5,300 nt of DNA, from assembly GCA_036736205.1 (NCBI GenBank), contig DAINMX010000338.1, positions 1-5,300 of the forward strand, read 5' to 3'. The translations under genes and the position numbers were made by a program. Source of the stretch: XYA12-FULL-58-9 sp001798605. Its GTDB lineage: Bacteria > Myxococcota > XYA12-FULL-58-9. Positions 1 to 5,297 of this stretch are shown piece after piece. Position 1 is the stretch's first letter. Every line of letters begins with the position of its first letter. Below the pieces are notes generated by a model, which was not told the origin of the DNA, made no database searches, and saw nothing but the letters and a program-made list of their open reading frames with translations.

Positions 1-224
1 AACTGGCCCTTGAAAAGTGGATCTCGAGCTCGTCGAGAGCTTCGGGGTCGTAACGCACCTCGATGCGGCGACGCGCGAGCTCGGGCCACAACCTGACACT
101 TGGTGCCGAACACGGAGAAGACACCTGCCTTGTCGCAGGTGCGGTCGTCACGCCAGAGAAAGGCGAGGCGCAGCTTCTCCTCATCGGCGTATCGGACATC
201 ATTGATGAGAGATGGGGCAGAAAG
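1..224 (-). pseudogene. C-terminal remnant of a Mu/IS481-like DDE transposase, frameshifted
   Basis: Read on the minus strand from 224 downwards, this stretch translates as a protein containing LRLAFLWRDDRTCDKAGVFS, then GTKCQVV. One base later, in the next frame, it continues with PELARRRIEVRYDPEALDEL and EIHF. Together these match the small beta-barrel C-terminal domain of Mu-type transposases and their IS481-like relatives. That domain typically reads LAFLWREER..K.GTFSL.GN.YQV.PELA.RRVEVRYDP. The join lies at about 86-87, inside GTGGCCCGAG, where dropping one base restores the usual QV-x-PELA order, so I read it as a one-base insertion. The frame is closed upstream by a TAG at 227-225. The DDE catalytic core is absent, and the fragment runs off the left edge. 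It is therefore a dead or truncated transposase. Family assignment is from recalled motif similarity, not a search. Confidence 0.75.
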
Positions 225-262
225 CTACCGCGTCTGTGAGGAGGCCAGCCACCTCATCAGAT

Positions 263-365
263 CTAGGGCACATCTCATAACCACTTTGCTGTGTTTTTGG
301 ACGTCATTCCCGCTTTCGCGGGAATGACGAAATGCGAATCAAGGAGGTTATGAGATGTGCCCTAG
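263..365. mobile_element. MITE-like element with perfect terminal inverted repeats and CTAG ends
   Basis: CTAGGGCACATCTCATAACC at 263-282 is matched base for base by its reverse complement at 346-365. The symmetry stops abruptly on both sides. Because CTAG is its own reverse complement, the outer four bases can be read as a target duplication. That gives a 95-base element (267-361) with 16-base terminal repeats (GGCACATCTCATAACC). A four-base YTAR target such as CTAG is characteristic of the IS5 group, so the element could be moved by an IS5-type transposase encoded elsewhere. It has no coding capacity. It lies 38 bases from the transposase remnant, but that remnant belongs to a different transposase type and is not the obvious mobiliser. 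A second CTAG lies at 367-370. Confidence 0.8.
302..329. repeat. REP-type palindrome inside the MITE
   Basis: CGTCATTCCCGC at 302-313 pairs perfectly with GCGGGAATGACG at 318-329 across a TTTC loop, giving a 12-base GC-rich stem. The sequence is nearly identical to the GTCATTCCCGC...GCGGGAATGAC palindromes scattered in many copies through the intergenic regions of numerous bacterial genomes (recalled knowledge). It sits near the middle of the 263-365 element. It could be that element's own core or a palindrome captured by it. On RNA it would form a strong hairpin, but without a following T run it is not a standard terminator. Confidence 0.8.
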
Positions 366-568
366 TCTAGTGGGACGCCGAACACGTGAACTCGATTGTG
401 GCCCGCCGACGAACGTCAACCCGCGCGGCCTTCCGAGGACCGAAATCGGGACCCGAGAGCCCAAAGCAGAAGGGGCGGCTTGCCGGGGGTGGGAGTGGAG
501 GCAAGAATTGCGGCCAGTCGATTTGGCAACCAGTCAGCTTCCCTGCTTTCCCTGCTTTCCGGAGCTTC
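366..568. other. Intergenic stretch with no supported gene
   Basis: Between the MITE and the candidate promoter I find no reading frame with protein-like composition, no tRNA and no recognised RNA. The longest frame here, 355-618 on the plus strand, starts in the MITE end and is rich in Arg, Pro, Cys and Trp, with no hydrophobic or domain pattern. The only structure seen is the pair of 9-base tandem units and the flanking inverted repeat near the right end, listed separately. Confidence 0.6.
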
Positions 569-576
569 TTGACTGG
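530..576. repeat. Two tandem 9-base units inside a 7-base inverted repeat
   Basis: CCCTGCTTT occurs twice in tandem (541-549, 550-558) and is followed by CC. Around it, CCAGTCA (530-536) pairs with TGACTGG (570-576). The pentamer AGCTT also occurs just inside both arms (536-540 and 563-567). The right arm overlaps the proposed -35 hexamer of the cluster promoter, so this could be an operator or an unstable microrepeat. The stem is short and the loop long (33 bases), so chance is not excluded. Confidence 0.4.
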
Positions 577-598
577 CACCTCCCGCATCCCGTATTAG
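569..598 (+). promoter_or_regulatory. Candidate sigma70-type promoter for the four-gene cluster
   Basis: TTGACT (569-574) matches five of six bases of the -35 consensus. TATTAG (593-598) matches four of six of the -10, with an 18-base spacer. It is the best such pair seen immediately upstream of the first gene. Transcription would begin near 605, only about four bases before the ATG at 609. It would also remove the GAGAG (598-602) that could serve that ATG. If the promoter is used, translation may instead start at the in-frame ATG at 657, or the message is nearly leaderless. Confidence 0.35.
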
Positions 599-608
599 AG
601 AGTAGTCG

Positions 609-1964
609 ATGCAATTAGTAAAAAAAACGCGGGAGATTGTCGCTTCGAGGCAAGGAATGGCTGCCGCTTGCGCGGTTGCCTTTGCCTTCAGTGTTTGGAC
701 TTGGTTCCAATACGGCGCGAGCGGCGAACACCCTAGTGTCTCATGGATGGGGATTGGCATTGGTCTGTTGATGCTTAGCGTTGGACTTGGCGTTGCGTGG
801 AGAGTGTGGGATTGCCCCCGCAAGGCCTATCTTGTAACTGCTGCGATCATCGTTGCCAATGGCGGATTCGTCGTTTTGTGGCAGCATCTTGCAGCCAATC
901 AACCTTTTCCGACCGATCCTCTGCAAGCGTTTCTCATTTCAGCCATGGCACTCGGGTTTGCCGGACGTTCACGAAACTCAGACTTGCTGCTTACACTGGG
1001 CGTGTTCTCGTATTTCTTCTGGGCTGCGAACATCGGTGATTTCTTGTGGCTGGAGAACGGCCTTTTTCGCCACCATTCTTGGGCACGTCTCTTGGTTCTT
1101 GTGCCTGGTGTTATGTTCGCGTATTGGGCGATGAAATCCCGGGCCAAGGCCTCCCTCGGGTTTCTGGCCGCGATTTCACCGTTTTTGCTTCAATCATCGC
1201 TGCCCGCGGCTATTCTGGATTTTTGGCATTTTCTGCCTTTGAGCGGGATCAGCATGGGTGCTGCCTGGGTTATCTTCTCAGGTCTTCAACGTGCGCGTTG
1301 GGCAAAACAAACAATTCGTTTGCTCGGTTTAGCAATGTTCGTACCATCCATGTTCTTGGTTAGCCTCATTGATTTCGGCACAACTTTAGCGGATGTGTTT
1401 TGGGCTTCGAAGCCCTTGGGGACGCACGTTCAACTGCGGCAGGTCGCGTCGATTGAGGGAGTTCTACTGCTGGTCGTCGTAATATTCTTAGTGTCGCGCT
1501 GGCGGTCGATCGATCTTCCGCTTCTTGACAAATGTTGGTTGGTCGTTGGATTACTCTCTGCATTGGTTTTCTGGGCTGCATTGGCATTCATGGATCCGGC
1601 CTCGCTTGGGTTGGTTATTCGGACCATGGTGTTTGCCCTTTGGTCGTATTTTGGCGTAGGCCTTTCATTGCTATTCTTCTCGTTGTTGTCTATCCGCCGG
1701 GGCTTTGTTTACATTGAGCCGCACCACTTCTGGATAGGTATGACCAGTGTGTGTGCACTCATGTTTGTGCGGATTGGCGAGGCGTTGTCGTGGAACCCGA
1801 TTCTGCAGATGCAGGGACTCACCCATTATGCATTTCTGAAGCCTGTCACACACTCCGCTGTCGTGTGGCCGGTCTTATTGGCTGCTACGTCGGTGGGTTT
1901 GATGGTTACCTATTATTGTTGGAGAACAAAAACCAGTGTGCGGAAAGCCAAGTTCGGTGGATGA
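609..1964 (+). CDS. Polytopic inner-membrane protein of unknown family
   Basis: This is a 451-residue protein made almost wholly of hydrophobic segments, with roughly 13 membrane spans by eye. Approximate spans are residues 17-33, 45-65, 72-92, 105-118, 126-145, 159-175, 182-203, 209-225, 236-254, 283-297, 309-328, 336-360, 374-390 and 415-437, some of which may be re-entrant or merged. Basic residues cluster in short loops (for example R228/R230, R363/R364) and at the tail (RKAKFGG). Histidines and aromatics occur near span ends: H155/H156, H207, H372/H373, H406 and H415. These could bind a cofactor such as haem, but no known binding motif is recognised. I do not recognise the family. Start choice is uncertain. 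ATG 609 has a weak GAGAG at suitable spacing; ATG 657 (residue 17) has GAGG six bases upstream and would begin directly in the first span. It is first in the tight cluster, 12 bases before the next gene, so a membrane partner of the downstream redox proteins is plausible but inferred. Confidence 0.85.
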   Translation: MQLVKKTREIVASRQGMAAACAVAFAFSVWTWFQYGASGEHPSVSWMGIGIGLLMLSVGLGVAWRVWDCPRKAYLVTAAIIVANGGFVVLWQHLAANQPFPTDPLQAFLISAMALGFAGRSRNSDLLLTLGVFSYFFWAANIGDFLWLENGLFRHHSWARLLVLVPGVMFAYWAMKSRAKASLGFLAAISPFLLQSSLPAAILDFWHFLPLSGISMGAAWVIFSGLQRARWAKQTIRLLGLAMFVPSMFLVSLIDFGTTLADVFWASKPLGTHVQLRQVASIEGVLLLVVVIFLVSRWRSIDLPLLDKCWLVVGLLSALVFWAALAFMDPASLGLVIRTMVFALWSYFGVGLSLLFFSLLSIRRGFVYIEPHHFWIGMTSVCALMFVRIGEALSWNPILQMQGLTHYAFLKPVTHSAVVWPVLLAATSVGLMVTYYCWRTKTSVRKAKFGG

Positions 1965-1967
1965 GGG
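1963..1967 (+). promoter_or_regulatory. Ribosome binding site deciding a GTG start
   Basis: GAGGG lies 9 bases before GTG 1977 and overlaps the TGA stop (1962-1964) of the membrane-protein gene. This supports GTG 1977 over the internal ATG at 2007. It also suggests that the two genes are translated in a coupled manner. Confidence 0.5.
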
Positions 1968-1976
1968 CGATTACAG

Positions 1977-2984
1977 GTGAATTCGCTTAATCGACGTTGG
2001 ATTTCTATGTTGTCGGGGAAGCGTCACGCTGTTGTGATCACGGCTATACCTGCTTTGGCACTGATCGCCCTGTTTATTAACGCCCAACCGCATTGTGGGA
2101 ATGTTCGGGAATTGGTCCTCCCCTTGGGGCAACAGACTGCGGACACGTTGCTTTCAGGCGCCAAACTTGATCTTGGCAACACCGACGTGGTGCTCAGATC
2201 GTTCGGTCCTGGGTGGAACGTCGGTGCCTCTCCAACCGTTTATCAACAGGTTTATGTCCAGTTTGAAGAAGTGACATCTGGTGGCACGTGGCGGCCATCG
2301 GGCGTGGCCACCACGAACACAAGCAAGGAGGGGGTTTCAGTCAAGGCGGTTATTGTTCGTCGGAATGGGCTTGTGGATGCGACGGTCGACTATGAACTCA
2401 ATGGCGAAACCAAGCGGGGTAAATACCAAGGCGTCTGGTTTGGAAAGAATGAGCTATTGGCGGAAGGAAAAGCCGTCTGGGTTCGGGAAGGTCAAAGTGG
2501 CTTGGAACACGTCGCGTGGCGCAACCCATGGCCAGGTCGGACCTACGCTGACGTTGTGGAGGTGTCTCGAAAAAATGGAACAAGTCCACTGAGTGTCTAC
2601 GAGATAGCGTTTCGAGTGCGACAAGGAGACGACGAACAGGACATCACCTTGTACCGCGCGTTTGGGGAGGCCAAGCTTCCCGTCGTGGGGCAGACTGTTG
2701 GAGTGGAACTCCTGGAGGAAGATGGCGAGTTCACTATTGGGTATATCGAATACGACCCGCCGTGGCCTGGCACCGTTGTGTCGGTGAAGCGTGGCTGGGA
2801 AATCACGTTGGAACTCGGACTCCAGAAAATATCTACTGTCCCTCAGCGTACTGTCGAACACCTAATCACCTTGCCGCTCCACTACCGGCCCGTGGATGCA
2901 TACCTCGCAGTTACTGCAACTGACAGCGGTGATCTTGTGCGCCCAGCTCGAATAGTGCTGGGCGAGCATGAGATCCCTCTCTGA
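1977..2984 (+). CDS. Exported or membrane-anchored beta-rich hypothetical protein
   Basis: This 335-residue protein begins at a GTG. The N-terminus has basic residues (R6, R7, K15, R16) followed by a hydrophobic run at about 18-34 (VVITAIPALALIALFIN). It looks like a Sec signal peptide, possibly cut after A36, or an uncleaved anchor. Cys40 follows but is not in a lipobox, so a lipoprotein is unlikely. The rest reads as alternating beta strands with few helices. It contains two PWPG motifs, at 174-177 (in WRNPWPGRTY) and 252-255 (in DPPWPGTVVSV), each followed by a V-rich strand. The first recalls the W-x-N-P-x-P-x-x-x-[VI] signature of jelly-roll modules in secreted carbohydrate-active and surface proteins. 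That resemblance is from memory and weak. The family is not recognised. LLSGAKLDL (58-66) superficially resembles an FMN-attachment site but has Lys where the acceptor Thr/Ser should be. It sits 2 bases before the ApbE gene. A periplasmic partner of the membrane protein or the oxidoreductase is the likeliest role, by context only. Confidence 0.85.
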   Translation: MNSLNRRWISMLSGKRHAVVITAIPALALIALFINAQPHCGNVRELVLPLGQQTADTLLSGAKLDLGNTDVVLRSFGPGWNVGASPTVYQQVYVQFEEVTSGGTWRPSGVATTNTSKEGVSVKAVIVRRNGLVDATVDYELNGETKRGKYQGVWFGKNELLAEGKAVWVREGQSGLEHVAWRNPWPGRTYADVVEVSRKNGTSPLSVYEIAFRVRQGDDEQDITLYRAFGEAKLPVVGQTVGVELLEEDGEFTIGYIEYDPPWPGTVVSVKRGWEITLELGLQKISTVPQRTVEHLITLPLHYRPVDAYLAVTATDSGDLVRPARIVLGEHEIPL

Positions 2985-2986
2985 TT

Positions 2987-3964
2987 ATGGATACACGCCC
3001 TCAATGTGAGGCTGGTCAGGTTGTGATCCAGGGCTCGTTCACCGCCATGGGGACGGTGTTCGAGACGATCCTCGTCGGGCGCCGGAAAGGGGAGCAAGCC
3101 TGTCGAATTCTCTTGAAGCTCTTCGCCGACGAAATCCAGAGACTGGAGAGCAAATTGAGCTATTTTGATCCGGACTCGATTGTCACTTGGGTCAACAGGA
3201 ATGCCGCAAAGAGACCGGTGCGCGTGGACCGCGAATTGATGCACCTCATTGAAATGGCGATTCAATTCAATGAGCTAACGGACGGTGCGTTTGACATAAC
3301 CATGCCTCCTGCGATGCGAAGGTGGCGGGCGAAAACTCCACTCAATTCCCTAGCCTCACTTTCGTCACTGCGGGAGGCATTGCATGACGTGGGGTCCAAG
3401 AACATCGTTCTCGATGGACCCGCCCGTACCGTTCAGTTCGAATGCTCGGGTCTTGAAATTGATTTCGGCGGTATGGGTAAGGGCTATGCCTTGTCTGTAT
3501 TGGCGGAACTCGCGCGGGACTCGGGAGTTGACGCAGGTCTTATTTCCTTCGGAGGGAGTAGCATTTTTGCTTGGGGCGGTGCCCAAATCGATCGACCCGG
3601 ATGGCGTTTTGCCTGCCACAACTCCAGGATTGATTGGCAGCATCCGATGGACGTTGAGTTGATCAATGAAGGGTTCTCCATGTCTGCCAATTTTGAGGTA
3701 TTGAAGGACGACTCGGCAGTCGACCATTTACATGTGTTCGATGCACGAACGACAAAACCGGTGGAGCCTGACCGCTCCGTTGTTGTGCTCCATCCGGATC
3801 CCTTGACCGCAGAGATGCTCTCAACTGCTGTCTTGATCGTTGGACAAACAAAGGGTTGTGTTCTTCTTAGCCAAGCTGGTGCGCGGGGCTTCTTGTCTTC
3901 GACGATGGATGGCAAAGTCAAGATTGACCACATCGGGAGCGGAGTGTCATTCGATGAAGGATGA
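2987..3964 (+). CDS. apbE: ApbE-type FAD:protein FMN transferase, divergent
   Basis: ApbE enzymes use FAD and Mg2+ to attach FMN covalently to a Thr/Ser of target flavoproteins. This 325-residue protein has the family landmarks in order: AMGTVFE (20-26), ESKLSYFDPDS (54-64) with VNRNA (69-73), TDGAFDIT (98-105), the FAD-site block IDFGGMGKGYALS (158-170) with K165, ISFGGSSIFAWG (186-197), HVFDART (249-255) and AEMLSTAVLIVG (275-286). Length is normal for a mature ApbE. There are departures from the usual motifs. GGSS replaces GGD, SMSANFE (231-237) stands where S-TSG-x-YE is usual, T256 replaces the Gly of PRTG, and E276 occupies the normally Asp metal-ligand position (T280 is kept). No signal peptide or lipobox precedes the domain, so it probably acts in the cytoplasm, unlike many ApbEs. 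The start two bases after the previous stop has no strong ribosome site, suggesting coupled translation; GTG 3023 is an alternative. Family membership is firm; activity and substrate are not established. Confidence 0.93.
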   Translation: MDTRPQCEAGQVVIQGSFTAMGTVFETILVGRRKGEQACRILLKLFADEIQRLESKLSYFDPDSIVTWVNRNAAKRPVRVDRELMHLIEMAIQFNELTDGAFDITMPPAMRRWRAKTPLNSLASLSSLREALHDVGSKNIVLDGPARTVQFECSGLEIDFGGMGKGYALSVLAELARDSGVDAGLISFGGSSIFAWGGAQIDRPGWRFACHNSRIDWQHPMDVELINEGFSMSANFEVLKDDSAVDHLHVFDARTTKPVEPDRSVVVLHPDPLTAEMLSTAVLIVGQTKGCVLLSQAGARGFLSSTMDGKVKIDHIGSGVSFDEG

Positions 3965-5234
3965 AACTGGATTATCGCGGCGGAAGTTTTTGGCAGACGT
4001 GAGCGCAGGAGCGGCCGCATTGGGGCTCACGAGAATGGGGTTTGCAAAGGGGAAACCAACAAATTCGAGGAAGCCAGAACCAGTTTCGGTGGCGATTATT
4101 GGCATCGGCTTTCGAGGCACCCATTTGCTACAATTGTCGGAGCTTATCGAGAATATTCGAGTAGGTGCGTTGTGTGATGTTTTCCAACCCCACTTGAATC
4201 GAGCCAAAATGATTGCTGGAGCCAGCGTCCCGGCATACTCCGACTATCGACAGGTGCTGGACCGCAAAGACATCGACGGAGTCCTTATTGCGACACCCGA
4301 GCACCTACACGCGTCGATGGCCTTGGATGCCTTGGACGCAGGAAAAGACGTATTCTGCGAGAAGTCCATGACCCACACGTTGAGTGAGACCCGTCAGCTC
4401 ATCTCAGCAATGAAAACAAGTGACAGAATCTTGCAGATAGGCCTTCAATGGCGGTTTCGGGGGCACAACCAGAAAGTTGTGCAACTGATCAAATCTGGGG
4501 CAATCGGGAGACCGCTGCTGTTTCGCGGAACGATGATGGCGCGCTTGCCGTGGTATATCCATAGCTCGGACGACCCCAAACTGAATCGTTTGCTGAACTG
4601 GCGGGCGTATCGAGAATATACGGCGGGATTGGTTTCGGAGTTTGGTGCCCACATTCTAGATCAGGTGAACTGGATTCTGGGGAATACGAGTCCAGCGCGT
4701 TGTGCTGGATTCGGCGGTCTCGACCACTGGAAGAATGGCCGCAACACCTATGACAATATCAGTCTGACCTACGAGTATCCCAACGGGGAACGATTGGCTC
4801 TCCTCTCTAGCGGATTCGACAGCCACATACTCGTGCCACTCGACATCATCGGCACTGAAGGCTCTATTGCGTTGGGTGGAGTTGCAGCTCGCCTCTTTCG
4901 AGGAAGAACGCACCAACGTCCTGCCTTTGAGCGGTACGTTAGAGCGGTGGAGACAAACATCCAAATGACGACGGCGATCGGCTCACCGTCATACCGCCTT
5001 GACGACACCGACTCGGGGGATGACAGTCTCCAAATCGGTTCTGTGCGGAGCGAAGGCCAGTCAGATTGGGGTGCGTTCAATCAACTTGTTGCGTTTGCCG
5101 ATAGCATACAGACGCGAACGAAACCACTTGTGGACGTTAATGTGGGTGCGAGGACTGCGATATCTGCCCTCATGGGGAACGAGGCGATTGATCACGGCCG
5201 GGTGGCGTCTTGGCCTGAACAATTTGAATTGTGA
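3954..5234 (+). CDS. Tat-exported Gfo/Idh/MocA-family oxidoreductase
   Basis: This is a 426-residue protein. The N-terminus carries a twin-arginine signal, SRRKFL (8-13), then a hydrophobic run to about residue 31, so it should be exported folded with its dinucleotide bound. The Rossmann fold begins with VAIIGIGFRG (46-55; G50, G52, G55). It continues through LCDVF (73-77), the VLIATPEHLHASMALDAL stretch (110-127) and FCEKSMTHT (134-142). The family's EKP motif is EKS here, with K137 kept and Pro replaced by Ser. The C-terminal domain has EFGAHILD (229-236), with H233 as the probable catalytic His. Family members reduce or oxidise sugars, cyclitols and related compounds with NAD(P); some exported relatives act on glycans. 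The actual substrate is unknown. ATG 3954 is chosen because it places the Tat motif at residues 8-13 and has GGAG (3941-3944) nine bases upstream. An in-frame ATG at 3840 would bury the signal behind 38 residues lying over apbE. It overlaps apbE by 11 bases, implying coupled translation. Confidence 0.92.
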   Translation: MKDETGLSRRKFLADVSAGAAALGLTRMGFAKGKPTNSRKPEPVSVAIIGIGFRGTHLLQLSELIENIRVGALCDVFQPHLNRAKMIAGASVPAYSDYRQVLDRKDIDGVLIATPEHLHASMALDALDAGKDVFCEKSMTHTLSETRQLISAMKTSDRILQIGLQWRFRGHNQKVVQLIKSGAIGRPLLFRGTMMARLPWYIHSSDDPKLNRLLNWRAYREYTAGLVSEFGAHILDQVNWILGNTSPARCAGFGGLDHWKNGRNTYDNISLTYEYPNGERLALLSSGFDSHILVPLDIIGTEGSIALGGVAARLFRGRTHQRPAFERYVRAVETNIQMTTAIGSPSYRLDDTDSGDDSLQIGSVRSEGQSDWGAFNQLVAFADSIQTRTKPLVDVNVGARTAISALMGNEAIDHGRVASWPEQFEL

Positions 5235-5280
5235 GTGAGCCGGGGCGCGAACCGCGTGCGAACGCCTGAACAATTTGAAT
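5213..5280. repeat. Perfect 17-base direct repeat flanking the oxidoreductase stop codon
   Basis: GCCTGAACAATTTGAAT occurs at 5213-5229, inside the last codons of the oxidoreductase gene, and again at 5264-5280 beyond the stop. The offset is 51 bases, which keeps the same frame, so both copies would read PEQFE. The 34 bases between the copies contain the TGA stop and a GC-rich stretch with its own short echo (GCGAAC twice). A chance 17-base match this close is very unlikely. The repeat is real; its cause (slippage, small insertion with target duplication, or the first units of a longer array) is not visible. Confidence 0.85.
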
Positions 5281-5297
5281 ACCCAAGACGTGGGTAT
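5279..5297. other. Hairpin at the window edge, possible terminator or repeat stem
   Basis: ATACCCA (5279-5285) and TGGGTAT (5291-5297) form a perfect 7-base stem with a 5-base loop (AGACG), starting 45 bases after the last stop codon. It overlaps the end of the second direct-repeat copy by two bases. It may be the cluster's terminator, the first arm of a palindromic repeat, or part of the next feature. The window ends three bases later, so the presence of a T run cannot be judged. Confidence 0.45.

Noticed and set aside
20..40. Inverted repeat TCTCGA/TCGAGA
   Set aside because: Short GC-rich symmetry within transposase codons; expected by chance.
122..141. Inverted repeat CACCTGC/GCAGGTG
   Set aside because: A 7-base stem inside the transposase remnant, explained by the codons for its TCDKAGV segment.
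263..365. CRISPR repeat or riboswitch
   Set aside because: There is only one inverted pair, with no spacer series and no conserved aptamer elements. Perfect ends with CTAG fit a transposable element.
355..618. Possible small protein gene with a strong ribosome site
   Set aside because: The 87-residue product has low-complexity, Arg/Pro/Trp-rich composition with no domain or membrane pattern, and its ribosome site comes from the MITE end. Kept only as a finding about translation.
416..823. 135-residue minus-strand frame
   Set aside because: It lies largely over the start of the membrane-protein gene and has no coherent protein character.
2028..2171. SGAK in the exported protein as a flavinylation site
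   Set aside because: The acceptor position is Lys, not Thr or Ser, and the surrounding sequence is not an FMN-bind domain.
3840..3953. Upstream extension of the oxidoreductase to ATG 3840
   Set aside because: It would add 38 residues overlapping apbE and place the twin-arginine signal internally. ATG 3954 has a ribosome site and the correct Tat geometry.
3484..4020. 178-residue minus-strand frame
   Set aside because: Antisense shadow of apbE and the oxidoreductase start; no protein-like features.
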